Positions 1-9,383 of a DNA stretch of 64,000 nucleotides are shown here, in pieces. Source of the DNA: Pontibacter kalidii (GTDB lineage Bacteria; Bacteroidota; Bacteroidia; Cytophagales; Hymenobacteraceae); NCBI RefSeq assembly GCF_026278245.1, contig NZ_CP111079.1, positions 2,730,501-2,794,500 of the forward strand, given 5' to 3'. The notes beneath the pieces were generated by a model that did no database searches, was not told where the DNA came from, and worked only from the letters and a program-made list of their open reading frames with translations. The translations under genes and the position numbers were made by a program. Each line of letters starts with the position of its first letter. Position 1 is the first letter of the stretch.

Positions 1-1196
1 TTGTTCTTGCCCGTTACCTTCACTTTAGCACCTGCTGCCAGGTTCTTATTGAAGGTGTCGTGGCGCAGCTTGGTCCAACCCTGCAGCGCCTTCACGTCAC
101 TCTCGTGGATAAGGCCGCGCGTGTCGGGCGGGATGTTGAGCAGGAGCACCCCGTTGCGGCCCACGGAACTGTAGTAGATATCGAGCAACTTCTCCGGCGA
201 TTTCACCTTATCGTCCTCGGCAGGATGATAGAACCAACCCGGACGGATCGACACGTCCGTTTCAGCCGGATACCATACCAGCCCTTTGGCGTTGCGGATC
301 TTCTCGCGGCTGCCCAGCACTTCGCCCCGCATATCGCCGGTAGGTTTAAACGCCACCGCCTGCTGCGAATTTGCCGCCGTCGCATTCTGGTCCAGGTTAT
401 CGGCTGGTACTACGCTCCACTCGGTTTCACGGCCGTAGCCGGTTTCGGTGCCCACCCAGCGCACATCCGGGCCCATAATGGCAATAGTGGCCGTAGGCTG
501 CAGCTTGCGGATGTGCTTGTACCAACGGTCGAAGTCGTATACCTGCTTTTTGCCGTTCGGGCCCTCGCCATTGGCCCCGTCAAACCATACTTCATCTATC
601 TGCCCGTAATTGGTCAGCAGTTCGGTGAGTTGCTCTACAAACAGGTCGTTGTAGTCATCCGTGCCGTACACTGGTGAGTTCATGTCCCAGGGTGAGAGGT
701 ACACGCCAAAGCCAATGCCGTACTCCTTGCAGGCCTCCGCTACGTCTTTCATCAGGTCACCATTTCCATTTTTCCAGGGGCTGTTCTTCACCGAGTGTTC
801 GGTGGTGGCTGTCGGCCACAGGCAGAAACCGTCGTGGTGCTTGGCGGTGAGGATCACCTGCTTGATTCCGGCCTCCTTGGCCACGCGCACCCATTGGCGG
901 GCGTCTAACTGTGAGGGGTTAAAAATGGCCGGATCTTCCTTGCCTGTGCCCCACTCGCGGTTAGTGAAGGTGTTGACGCCCACATGAAAGAAACCGGTCA
1001 GCTCCAGCTGCTGCCAGCGCAACTGCCGAGGGGTGGGCACCACATTGGCCGCCTTGCGAATGATGTCGGCTTCGGAATCTCCGGGCTGCAGGATCACAAA
1101 GTTTACCTTTTCGTGAGTTGTTTGCTGCGCAACGGCTGGAGCAGAAGCTGCCAGCAGAAGGGAAAGGAGGCTGTGGGTTATCTTCTTCATTTTCAT
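1..1196 (-). CDS. Alpha-L-fucosidase, GH29 (3' end beyond window)
   Basis: Exo-fucosidase that removes terminal alpha-fucose from glycans, predicted periplasmic. The minus-strand frame is open from the ATG at 1196 (a second in-frame ATG lies at 1190) to the window edge, so the C-terminus is missing. Residues 1-24 are a signal peptide ending in PAVAQQ. GH29 hallmarks follow: FFHVGVNTFTNREWG near 69-83, LTAKHHDGFCLW near 117-127, and VWFDGANG at 203-210, whose Asp206 is the expected nucleophile. It is the last visible gene of the SusCD1-led enzyme run and lies 35 bp after a sulfatase. Fucose capping is typical of mucin O-glycans and N-glycans, which fits the neighbours. Whether the cut is alpha-1,2, 1,3/4 or 1,6 cannot be told here. 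Confidence 0.93.
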   Translation of the reverse strand, partial: MKMKKITHSLLSLLLAASAPAVAQQTTHEKVNFVILQPGDSEADIIRKAANVVPTPRQLRWQQLELTGFFHVGVNTFTNREWGTGKEDPAIFNPSQLDARQWVRVAKEAGIKQVILTAKHHDGFCLWPTATTEHSVKNSPWKNGNGDLMKDVAEACKEYGIGFGVYLSPWDMNSPVYGTDDYNDLFVEQLTELLTNYGQIDEVWFDGANGEGPNGKKQVYDFDRWYKHIRKLQPTATIAIMGPDVRWVGTETGYGRETEWSVVPADNLDQNATAANSQQAVAFKPTGDMRGEVLGSREKIRNAKGLVWYPAETDVSIRPGWFYHPAEDDKVKSPEKLLDIYYSSVGRNGVLLLNIPPDTRGLIHESDVKALQGWTKLRHDTFNKNLAAGAKVKVTGKN

Positions 1197-1231
1197 GTAG
1201 GGGTGAGCTATACTTAAAGATTTTATACTTG

Positions 1232-2767
1232 TTAGTTTATACTTTGGAGCGCTTCGTCTGGCATCGGCACCGGTTTTCCGGTGCTTTTAAACGACGGCAT
1301 CGGAGCCTCCCACTGCCGCAATTGCTGCGCTAGTTCCGTGGCCAGCGCCTTCACGCGTTTGGGGTGTTTGGCTGCCAGGTCCGTGGATTCGCCAATGTCG
1401 TTTTCCAGATTGTAGAGTTCCATTTTACCGTCGCGCAGGTGGTAGATCAGTTTCCAGTCGCCTTCGCGGATAGCACTTCTGTAATTGATGCCTGGTCCGT
1501 CCTGCTCGGTCCATTTGTTGGGCACGTGCCATACCAGGGCGCGGCCTGCCGGCCTCTGCTTTGGTGATCTGAGCAAGGGCACAAAGCTTTGGCCGTCCAC
1601 TTTTTGCACCACCTCATACTTCTCTACCTGCGCCATTTCCAGTATGGTCGGGAAGAAATCCTCAATGATAACGGGCATATGAGTAACCGAAGCAGGCTTT
1701 ACCACACCCGGCCATTTCACCAGCATGGGTACCCGGATGCCCCCCTCGTAAACCGAACCTTTTCCGGCTTTCAAAGGGAAGTTCTGCGTGTGAGCCTCCC
1801 CTCTCCCGGCATAAGACAGACTCAGGCCACCGTTATCGCTCATAAATATAAGCACTGTGTTGTCGTCCACACCATTATTTTCCAGGTAATTTAAGACATC
1901 CCCCAGGCTCTTGTCCATCCCCTCCACCATACTGGCGTAAATTGCCTCGGTCTGGCTCAGCCCGGTGTCGAGGTATTTCTGTAAAAAGCGCTTGTCGGGC
2001 TCATACGGGTCGTGCACGGCATAATGGGCCAGGTGCAGGAAAAACGGCTGCTTGTTACGGATCGGTGCCTCCAGTGTCTTGAGCGCTTCCAGTGTCAGGG
2101 CCTCCGTCAGGTAGGTTTCTGAGCCATAGTATTCCGCCATGTCCGGCACCGCATGGATATTATAGGATTTGCCGGGCATATTGCCGTAGTTCTGCTCGCC
2201 CAGGTAACTGAGCGGACGCCCCGCCACATGCCCGGCCACATTTACCATAAAGCCCAGGTTATGGGGATTGGCTCCCGGCGTGCCGGCCGTGCCCCAGTGC
2301 CCTTTGCCTATGTGTATGGTCATGTAGCCGTTCTCCTGCAGCAACTGCGGCAGAGGGGTGGCGTAGGCTGTTTGCGGCACGCCCGCTATGGGGCTCAAGC
2401 CGTTGATGTTCCAGTTGGCAAAGTTCAGCTGCTCATCCGGCGTATCGGAATTGCGGTCTTTCCAGGGCGTGGTCCAGTTGGTGACGCCGTGGTGGGCCGC
2501 GTTCATCCCCGTCAGCATACTTACCCGCGAAGGCGTACAGACCGGTGTGGCGTAGGCGCTGGTGAACTTCATGCCTTCCCGGGCCAGGCGCTCCATGTTA
2601 GGCGTGTGGTAGCGCTTGTTCACCGGGTATACTTTGTCGGCAAAAGGCACCGACGTATCCATCCAACCCATGTCATCCACCAGGAACACGATGATATTTG
2701 GCCGCTGCTGCGCCTGTATGGCCAGTGCAGGAAGTATAAGGATGATGAATAGAAAAAGCCTCTTCAT
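1232..2767 (-). CDS. Sulfatase, S1 family, Cys-type
   Basis: Periplasmic carbohydrate sulfatase that removes sulfate esters from glycans. I chose the start at 2767 (MKRLFLFIILILPALAIQAQ) because it begins a clean signal peptide; the frame stays open 13 codons further to 2806. Metal ligands appear at Asp31-Asp32 (FLVDDMGWMD). Cys77 in CTPSR is the residue converted to formylglycine, followed by the RVSMLTG signature. FMSDNGG in the second half supplies further metal ligands. Length 511 aa is normal for S1. The sequence resembles the arylsulfatase A-like group acting on galactose or GalNAc sulfates, but the subfamily is a guess. It sits between GH29 and GH20 in the sulfated-glycan cluster. Confidence 0.92.
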   Translation of the reverse strand: MKRLFLFIILILPALAIQAQQRPNIIVFLVDDMGWMDTSVPFADKVYPVNKRYHTPNMERLAREGMKFTSAYATPVCTPSRVSMLTGMNAAHHGVTNWTTPWKDRNSDTPDEQLNFANWNINGLSPIAGVPQTAYATPLPQLLQENGYMTIHIGKGHWGTAGTPGANPHNLGFMVNVAGHVAGRPLSYLGEQNYGNMPGKSYNIHAVPDMAEYYGSETYLTEALTLEALKTLEAPIRNKQPFFLHLAHYAVHDPYEPDKRFLQKYLDTGLSQTEAIYASMVEGMDKSLGDVLNYLENNGVDDNTVLIFMSDNGGLSLSYAGRGEAHTQNFPLKAGKGSVYEGGIRVPMLVKWPGVVKPASVTHMPVIIEDFFPTILEMAQVEKYEVVQKVDGQSFVPLLRSPKQRPAGRALVWHVPNKWTEQDGPGINYRSAIREGDWKLIYHLRDGKMELYNLENDIGESTDLAAKHPKRVKALATELAQQLRQWEAPMPSFKSTGKPVPMPDEALQSIN

Positions 2768-2910
2768 GTTTGATTTAAGTAAAGAATAGCAGCAGTATGA
2801 TGTCACCTCTCTCCTGCATTTCTGTCAGCCCGAACTTTGTGAGAGATCTTTTCCGAACTCCGGGTAGATTTCTCCTATCGCCGAAAGGACAAAGAGCATA
2901 AGCCGCCGTT

Positions 2911-4608
2911 CTACTTCACCGGCTTCGGCTCCACCTCGCGGTTGCCTTCGTGCGTTTGGCTCTGGTAGTACTGCGGGTGGAAGCGGATGCCTTTGGCCTC
3001 CCAACCCGGGAAATGCCAGCTGTTCAGACGGTTCACAAAACTGTTAAAGTCTTTCTTTTCCAGGGGCGTCCAGAGGGCTTCGGCAATGGCAGGCAGGCGC
3101 GGCAAAAGCATGTACTCCAGGTGCGCTACCGAAGAGATAAACTCGGTCCAGATGTTGGCCTGCGCGCCCAGCACATACTTATGCTCGTCTGGCGTTAAGG
3201 CCTCCGGGTGCGGGTTATACTGGTACACCCTTTCGAGGGTGTTGATGGAGTACTTGGCCGCAAAGGGCTCGCCTTCCGGACCAGCCTGGTAGCGGTTAAA
3301 GTAGAGGGGGTCGCTGGGCGTCATCACCACGTAGTGGTTCTGCTTGGCTGCCTCAATACCGCCCTTTTCCCCGCGCCAGCTCATTACCGTGGCCGATGGG
3401 GCCAATCCGCCTTCCAGGATCTCGTCCCAGCCCAGGAGCTTTTTGTTGTGTGCCAGCAGGTATTTTTCCATGCGCCGGATAAAATAGCTCTGCAGTTCTT
3501 CTTCGTTCTCTAATCCTTCTGCCGCCATGCGTGCCTGGCAGCGCGGGCATTTCTTCCAGTACGACTTGTCCACCTCATCGCCGCCGATATGGATGTACTC
3601 TGCCGGAAAGATCGCTCTCACTTCATCGAGCACGTCCTGCAGAAACAGGAAAGTGCTGTCGTTGCCGGCGCAGTAGTTCAGGTTCACGTTGGCAGGGTCT
3701 GTCACGCCGTTCCACAGGGCGGAGGTGGGTGCCTGCTGCCGGTGGCGCTCGCAGGAGAATTCCGGATAAGCTGTCAGCGCCGCACCCGAGTGGCCGGGAA
3801 TATCAATTTCAGGGATCACCGTAATGTGGCGGGCTTTGGCATAAGCCACCACCTCTTTGGCCTGCTCCTGGGTATAGTAGCCACCGTAGGTATAGGGCTT
3901 GCCGGTAAGGGGTTTCTGATAGGTAGAGTCGGGTTTATAGTACACGCTGCCCGGAATCTCCTTTCGCCAGGCTCCCACCGAGGTCAGCTTCGGGTATTTC
4001 TTGATTTCCAATCGCCAGCCTTCGTTATCGGTCAGGTGCCAGTGGAAGGTGTTCATTTTGTAGAGCGCCATCAAATCGATAAACTCCTTGACAGCCTCCA
4101 CGGTGTAGAAATGGCGGCTCACGTCCAGCATCATGCCTCTCCAGCCAAAGCGCGGCTCATCGGAGATTTCCATAGCAGGCACCTGCAAGGCCTCGTTGGT
4201 GCGCACGGCCGGCAAGGTCTGGAGCAGCGACTGCAACCCGTAGAACACGCCCGCCGGACTGTTTCCTTTAACAAGGATGGCCTCGGGCGACACGCTCAGT
4301 TTGTATCCTTCCGCTCCCAAGTCTGCCATACTTCCCAGCTCAAACCGGACCGCCTTTGCCTTCTTTTTGTTCAAAGGCAAGGTATAGCCAGACACCTCTC
4401 TGACATGGTTGGCGAAGTACGTTGCCAGGGCCGCCAGCTCTTTGTCACCCCGCTTAAACTGGATGGAGGTATGGGCATCAAGTATAAAATAGCCCTCCTT
4501 CAGCTCCAGGCTTACCGGCTGCGGAATAATGCTCACCTGCTGCGCCTGCAGCGGAAGTATCACCCCGAGCAGAAAGTATAAAACCAGTAGGGTTGGCCTG
4601 TTTTTCAT
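2911..4608 (-). CDS. Beta-N-acetylhexosaminidase, GH20 (copy A)
   Basis: Exo-enzyme releasing terminal beta-GlcNAc or beta-GalNAc by substrate-assisted catalysis, predicted periplasmic. A signal peptide occupies residues 1-23 (ending LPLQAQ). A GH20b N-terminal domain covers about 25-150 and the TIM barrel about 155-520. The catalytic pair Asp344-Glu345 sits in YIHIGGDEVDKSYW. MNTFHWHLTDNEGWR near 185-199 and IPEIDIPGHSGA near 265-276 are further family blocks. At 565 aa it has the usual size. It is one of two neighbouring GH20 genes separated by 199 bp; the two proteins differ substantially, so they probably differ in linkage preference. Confidence 0.95.
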   Translation of the reverse strand: MKNRPTLLVLYFLLGVILPLQAQQVSIIPQPVSLELKEGYFILDAHTSIQFKRGDKELAALATYFANHVREVSGYTLPLNKKKAKAVRFELGSMADLGAEGYKLSVSPEAILVKGNSPAGVFYGLQSLLQTLPAVRTNEALQVPAMEISDEPRFGWRGMMLDVSRHFYTVEAVKEFIDLMALYKMNTFHWHLTDNEGWRLEIKKYPKLTSVGAWRKEIPGSVYYKPDSTYQKPLTGKPYTYGGYYTQEQAKEVVAYAKARHITVIPEIDIPGHSGAALTAYPEFSCERHRQQAPTSALWNGVTDPANVNLNYCAGNDSTFLFLQDVLDEVRAIFPAEYIHIGGDEVDKSYWKKCPRCQARMAAEGLENEEELQSYFIRRMEKYLLAHNKKLLGWDEILEGGLAPSATVMSWRGEKGGIEAAKQNHYVVMTPSDPLYFNRYQAGPEGEPFAAKYSINTLERVYQYNPHPEALTPDEHKYVLGAQANIWTEFISSVAHLEYMLLPRLPAIAEALWTPLEKKDFNSFVNRLNSWHFPGWEAKGIRFHPQYYQSQTHEGNREVEPKPVK

Positions 4609-4655
4609 GTAGTGTACTGCAAGCTAAAAGTATAAATCCTTTCAGGACAAAGGAA

Positions 4656-4800
4656 TTTTTGACAAAGGACAAAGGTGTTTCAAGTATAAATCGTTGCCCC
4701 TCGGTCAGCCTGTCATCCCCCTCCCACCTTCAAAGGGGGACATCGGTATGCTGCAACTATACTTTGTATGTCTTTCGTCCTTTGTCAAAAAATCCTTTGT
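4656..4800. repeat. Inverted GTCCTTTGTCAAAA repeat between GH20 genes
   Basis: The 199-bp gap between the two GH20 genes holds TTTTTGACAAAGGAC at 4656-4670 and its reverse complement at 4777-4791, followed by another partial copy (TCCTTTGTCAAAT) at about 4793-4805. Related CTTTTGTCAAATAGTCCTTTGTC text occurs at 28437-28465, so this is a dispersed repeat and not a gene-specific terminator. A CCCCCTCCCACC...GGGGG short palindrome lies between the arms. Confidence 0.55.
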
Positions 4801-4807
4801 CAAATAA

Positions 4808-6439
4808 TTACTGATTCTTCTTCTGTTCTTCCGCGTCTGAGAGCGGGGCAAAATGAATGCCCCGGGCTTCCCATACTTGCAGGAGCGGCAACAGCGCGTT
4901 TCGGAACTGCTCGTAGTTTTTGTTCTGTGGCTGCGTCCAGCCCACTTCGGCGTAGGCGGCCAGGCGCGGGAACACCTGATAGTGCATTTCGCCTCGCGTC
5001 GGGATCCACTCACTCCACATCTGGGAGCCTGTGCCGATGATGTTCTGATGATACTCTTTGGCCAGCTCCTGCGGCACCGGATCGAAGCTGTAGGCTTTCT
5101 GCAGCGGGATAGATTTGTAGTCATAGTCCAGGTAGGTCATCGAGTGCAGCGAGTTCACCAGCTGGTAACCTTGGGAGGCAGCCTGCGTGATCAGCTCCAC
5201 ATCGCCTTTCCAGAAATGCACCACCACGTTTTTGGCCAGCTCGGTTTCGGCATTGGCATCTGCTTTTTTCTCCTCGAAGTCATGGTGGATGTTAATCCCC
5301 ATGATCTCGTTCCAACCCATCATGCGGCGGCCGTTCTGCTCAATATACTTCGAGATGTTGTTGGTGAAATGCACCTGCAAATCAGCGTAAGTCTTGATGT
5401 CGTGCTCCTTCATGTAGGCGTTTACCTGCTTCGATTTCTCCCAGGCTTCGTAGCCCACTTCGTCCCCGCCGATATGGATTACCTTGGAGGGGAACAGCGC
5501 GAATACCTCCTGCAGCACGTCCTGGAGGAACTCCTGTACTTTAGGATTAGTCACGTCGTAGATGTCGTAGAAGCGGCCGAATTTTACCGGTACCTCTATC
5601 TTCTGATTGTCCGTGCCCAGCCAGGGGTAAGCGGCAATGGCCGCACTGGCGTGGCCCGGCATCTCGATCTCCGGCACCACGTTGATGTGGCGCTCGGCGG
5701 CATAGGCTACCAGTTCTTTTATCTCCTCCTGAGTATAAAATCCGCTGTGCGGCTCCCCGGATTGCTTGTTGCTGTTCCACTTCTTCTCCCCTACGGCCGT
5801 GCTTTTTCTAACTGAGCCAACCTCCGTCAGTTTCGGGTATTTTTTGATCTCGATGCGCCAGCCCTGATCATCCACCAGGTGCCAGTGGAAAACGTTCATT
5901 TTCAGGCGGGCCATCTCGTCAAGCAGCAGCTTCACCTCCTCTTTTCCTTTGAAGTGACGGGCCTCATCCAGGTGCAAGGCGCGCCATTCGAACCGTGGCT
6001 TGTCTTCTATGGCCACCGCCGGCATAAATTTGCCTTCAGAAGTATGGAGGGCCTGCAGCAGGCTCTGAATACCGTAGTGGATGCCCGCTTCCGTGGCTGC
6101 CTTGATGGTCACCTGCGTCGGCGTTGCGGTCAGTCTATACCCTTCTTTGCCCAGGTCTTTGGACAGCTTCTTATCCAGCTCCAAGCTGATCGTGTTCTTC
6201 TTACCCTTGCCGGCGTTAGCCTCGAGTGATAGGTTATACTTCTCCTGCAATGCTTTTTGGAGGAAATCGGCCTCCTTTTCTGCTCCGGAAGTATACTGGA
6301 TGGCTTTGGCGCTGCCAAGTGCGAACTGTCCCTTTGCCAGTTCGATTTTGTTTGGCCTGGGAATGATGTTGATTTCCTGCGCACCGGCCTCAAACGCGGC
6401 CAGGCAAACTAAGAGGAGAAGGTATAGAAGTTTTTTCAT
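4808..6439 (-). CDS. Beta-N-acetylhexosaminidase, GH20 (copy B)
   Basis: Second periplasmic GH20 exo-hexosaminidase. Residues 1-20 are a signal peptide (ends FEAGAQ). A GH20b domain runs to about 145, then the catalytic barrel. Asp326-Glu327 in VIHIGGDEVGYEAW form the catalytic pair. NVFHWHLVDDQGWR at about 182-195 and VPEIEMPGHASA at about 255-266 match the family. At 543 aa it is slightly shorter than copy A and ends right after the barrel with a charged tail. It lies 80 bp downstream of the GH84 gene and is probably cotranscribed with it. Tandem GH20 genes next to GH84 suggest a glycan rich in beta-GlcNAc. Confidence 0.95.
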   Translation of the reverse strand: MKKLLYLLLLVCLAAFEAGAQEINIIPRPNKIELAKGQFALGSAKAIQYTSGAEKEADFLQKALQEKYNLSLEANAGKGKKNTISLELDKKLSKDLGKEGYRLTATPTQVTIKAATEAGIHYGIQSLLQALHTSEGKFMPAVAIEDKPRFEWRALHLDEARHFKGKEEVKLLLDEMARLKMNVFHWHLVDDQGWRIEIKKYPKLTEVGSVRKSTAVGEKKWNSNKQSGEPHSGFYTQEEIKELVAYAAERHINVVPEIEMPGHASAAIAAYPWLGTDNQKIEVPVKFGRFYDIYDVTNPKVQEFLQDVLQEVFALFPSKVIHIGGDEVGYEAWEKSKQVNAYMKEHDIKTYADLQVHFTNNISKYIEQNGRRMMGWNEIMGINIHHDFEEKKADANAETELAKNVVVHFWKGDVELITQAASQGYQLVNSLHSMTYLDYDYKSIPLQKAYSFDPVPQELAKEYHQNIIGTGSQMWSEWIPTRGEMHYQVFPRLAAYAEVGWTQPQNKNYEQFRNALLPLLQVWEARGIHFAPLSDAEEQKKNQ

Positions 6440-6519
6440 GGGGTGAGCGTTTGTTTAGAAGTATGGATTGCTTACTTAACTGAAGGTTTAAATTTAAGTG
6501 GATAATTTCAGGTCGTTCC

Positions 6520-9048
6520 TTAACTGGCTGGTTCCTGCTTTACCAGCTCGTAAATGCGCACCGGCTGCTTGCTTTCGGTCGAGAAAGTGAGCTTCGACAC
6601 ATTCTTGAGTTTGCTGCTATCGATCCGGATGTAGCTGCCGTTGCCGCTGTAAATGGTTTGCTGCTTTCCGTTTCTGCCGGGTGCAGTGATCGTATAGTTG
6701 GCACCGTCGTTTTTCAGCAAGATGACTAGGCCAGCTCCTCTCAGTTCCTTTGGCAGCGTTACCGTCACCGGCTGCTGGCTGGTCAGGGTCTGATAGGTGT
6801 TTATACTTTTGTCATGGGCAAAAACCGACTCGTTCGCTCCGGCAACAGGCTTCACCTTCAGACGAAGCTCCTTCAGGTAAAAATTCTGCCGTTTATCGGA
6901 GGCGTTACGGAAACGCACATACTTTATACCTGGGTCAGTGAAAGCTATACTTCCTTTGCCGCGCTCTGCTGTTGTTTCGGCTTTCGTCCATACTTTCCCG
7001 TCTTTGGAGGTCTCAAAAACGCCCCAATTCAGCAGGTTATTGTTGCTCAGGTTAAAGTATAAAGCCTGCGCCTGCAAGGCCTCCGACGGTTTAAAACCGA
7101 TGTACTCGCCGCTATCCAGGTAGGCCACCTCCAGCATGGGCGAGTAGGCAATGCCGTTGTTGTTGTAGAGCAGTGGTTGGGTGGCCAACCGCTGAGACTG
7201 GCTGTAGCTTGTGGGGACATCGGTATTTATACTTGCTACACTTTGATTTTCGCCCACGAAATGGTTGCCGGTTATTTTGAAAACCTCCTCCACAAAAGGC
7301 ATGAGCACCAGCGAGCCGGTTTTAACGCCAGGCTGGTAAGGATTCTGGTTGAGGGTGGCATCCACAGTAGCCATACTATCCAGCACAGCCTCCAGGCGCA
7401 GGTACTCGGCCCAGGCGGCGGCAGGGTTCAGGTTCATACGGTTATTTACCATATCTATCGCATGGCTACCGGCTTTGCCCAGCTGCTCGAACTGCAGCAG
7501 CCACGGCGACAGCTGCTCTACCAGGCGCTTGTTCTGACTTTTGCTTCGGATTTCGGAAGGGGCCTTGGCTATACTTTCAAACTCTTGTTTTATCCTGTTG
7601 GCTTCCGCCGCTGAAGGGTGCAGCCCGTTTTGATAGGTTTCCAGGAACGCTTCGATATAAGGTTTGATCTCTACCGACTCATCGCGGCGGTAGCGGTGGC
7701 CGTTCGGCCCTGGATCGCTGTTGTGGGCGTTGAAGGTGCGGAAGGCCACCGGCGCCTCCGGCATCACATATTGGTTAGCTGCCTCCCAGGCCTGCTGCGG
7801 ATCGTAGGCTTGCATGTTCCAGCTATACAACGCCACGCCAAAGATCGCCACCTTCGAGGCCTCCGCCTTGTCCATCGGGTTCGACACAAAGCCCGACATA
7901 TCATACTTCGCCTCGGTGTCGATGCCATAGGATGGGCCCATGAGCAGGTGGTTACGCACGTAATCGCTCACCGGGAAATTCCACCACACATAAGCTGGGC
8001 GCTGGATGCGCTTGTTCACCCATTCCAGTCCTTCTTTGGTAATGTCGTGCACCACGGTGTTGCCTGTCCACATCACGTGAATGGCCGGGTCGAGCTGCTC
8101 GCCCAGGATGTCGAGATAGGTGCCCGGTTCTTTATTCGCCCAGCCTTTGTTGTACTCGGTGGGGCACATGATCAGCGGCGCCACGTCCTTTTTCTTTTGG
8201 ATGAACTGGCGCTGGATGAAGTTGAGCAGGTTAGCCTGCATCCTGGCATCCGTTCCGGCGCCGGAGATGTCATCGAAGAAAACCGCAAACGCACGCACGC
8301 CCAGATCATACATCTGGTTAAACTTCGTGATGATGGCGCTGCTGTCGGCCTGGTTCCACTGAATGTCTTTGCCCGGATGGATGGCCCACACAAAATCCAC
8401 CTTGTTGCGTTTTGCTTCCTGCACCACTTCTTTTAGCTGCTCCTCCTCCTGCGGAGGGTATGGCTTGCGCCAGTTTGGAGAGGAATGGTACGGATCGTCC
8501 TTGGGGCCGTAGATGTAAGTGTTGAGCTTGAGTTTGCCGTAAAAGCGCAGCTGCTCCAGGCGGTCCTGATGACTCCAGGGCTCCCCATAAAACCCCTCCA
8601 CCGTGCCACGGTACGCTACATCCGGGTAATCGGTGATGGTGGCTTCGGGCAAGCTTATACTTCCGTTCCGCTCTTTCTGCACCAGCTGCGACAGCGTCTG
8701 CACGGCATAGAAAACCGAGCGGTCGTCGAAGGCCTCAATAGTTATCTCTTCCGGCGAGATCTCCAGCCGGTAAGCACCGGAGCGCTGCAATTGGGGCTCT
8801 CCTTTCCTGAGCTTCTTTACCTTCAGCGGAAGCGATTTGCCTTTCTCGGCCACTGGCACCACCGTCTTCAGCAGGGCTAAGGTAGCCGCATCTTTTTTTA
8901 GGCCTTTTACTTTGTAGGCATGGACCGGTGTGAAACGCTGCTGGTTGATAGTTGCCTGCTGCGGCTGCGGCACGATCTGCTGCGCCGTCGCGGCAAAGGA
9001 AATCAGAAGTAGAAAGGCAGCGAAGCTGCGCTGGATAAGGGTGAGCAT
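6520..9048 (-). CDS. Beta-N-acetylglucosaminidase, GH84, with C-terminal discoidin-like domain
   Basis: Hexosaminidase of the bacterial O-GlcNAcase/NagJ family. A signal peptide ends at TAQQ (residue 24). A GH20b-type N-terminal domain covers about 25-140. The GH84 barrel opens with RGTVEGFYGEPWSHQDR at 147-163, and the catalytic Asp pair is Asp259-Asp260 in VFFDDISG. A helical region follows, and about residues 650-765 resemble an F5/8-type (CBM32) domain (WGVFETSKDGKVWTKAE...KYVRFRN). Length 842 aa is in the range of Bacteroides relatives. Such enzymes release beta-GlcNAc from glycoproteins or mucins; the native substrate here is inferred from the neighbours. Confidence 0.94.
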   Translation of the reverse strand: MLTLIQRSFAAFLLLISFAATAQQIVPQPQQATINQQRFTPVHAYKVKGLKKDAATLALLKTVVPVAEKGKSLPLKVKKLRKGEPQLQRSGAYRLEISPEEITIEAFDDRSVFYAVQTLSQLVQKERNGSISLPEATITDYPDVAYRGTVEGFYGEPWSHQDRLEQLRFYGKLKLNTYIYGPKDDPYHSSPNWRKPYPPQEEEQLKEVVQEAKRNKVDFVWAIHPGKDIQWNQADSSAIITKFNQMYDLGVRAFAVFFDDISGAGTDARMQANLLNFIQRQFIQKKKDVAPLIMCPTEYNKGWANKEPGTYLDILGEQLDPAIHVMWTGNTVVHDITKEGLEWVNKRIQRPAYVWWNFPVSDYVRNHLLMGPSYGIDTEAKYDMSGFVSNPMDKAEASKVAIFGVALYSWNMQAYDPQQAWEAANQYVMPEAPVAFRTFNAHNSDPGPNGHRYRRDESVEIKPYIEAFLETYQNGLHPSAAEANRIKQEFESIAKAPSEIRSKSQNKRLVEQLSPWLLQFEQLGKAGSHAIDMVNNRMNLNPAAAWAEYLRLEAVLDSMATVDATLNQNPYQPGVKTGSLVLMPFVEEVFKITGNHFVGENQSVASINTDVPTSYSQSQRLATQPLLYNNNGIAYSPMLEVAYLDSGEYIGFKPSEALQAQALYFNLSNNNLLNWGVFETSKDGKVWTKAETTAERGKGSIAFTDPGIKYVRFRNASDKRQNFYLKELRLKVKPVAGANESVFAHDKSINTYQTLTSQQPVTVTLPKELRGAGLVILLKNDGANYTITAPGRNGKQQTIYSGNGSYIRIDSSKLKNVSKLTFSTESKQPVRIYELVKQEPAS

Positions 9049-9383
9049 TGTGTTTTGACTTTGTTACAATGGCCCATCCTGACTTAGCAAAGACAGGAGG
9101 AGTTATACTTTTATCTTTAGCTGGCACAAGTTTTCAAACCTGTGCCTTATCATGGTGTCGAGTTTATAACTCAACTGGGCCGGAGGCCCAACTATAGCCA
9201 GTCACGAGCGAGGACGCTCGCGCCACAAGTATGTTGTTTATTAAGCCTCGCCTGCTGTTCGCAAAGTCTTTCTTCCTGCCACAACTTGGGCTTCCAGCCC
9301 AGTCGCTTTACAAATCCGACTCTATATAAGGCACGAGTTGCAAACTCGCGCCAGCAGAAGAAGGCTTATTGTACAATCAAAGC
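9049..9383. repeat. Gap with REP-like palindromes, cluster 1
   Basis: This 335-bp gap has no credible gene. It carries several short palindromes of one style: 9123-9146 (GGCACAAG...CTGTGCC), 9159-9171 (GAGTT..AACTC), 9201-9224 (CGAGCG..CGCTCG followed by CGCC) and 9330-9352 (GGCACGAG...CTCGCGCC). Two GGGCC/GGCCC-type hairpins at 9174-9192 and 9287-9301 accompany them. The same GGCRCGAG...CTCGYGCC form recurs in the gap at 27981-28122. They look like repetitive extragenic palindromes mobilised by a RAYT transposase, which is not in this window. Confidence 0.7.

Noticed and set aside
3589..5815. Long plus-strand ORFs (330 and 320 codons) opposite the GH20 genes
   Set aside because: They mirror the two GH20 genes and translate to His/Arg/Val-rich text without recognisable motifs.
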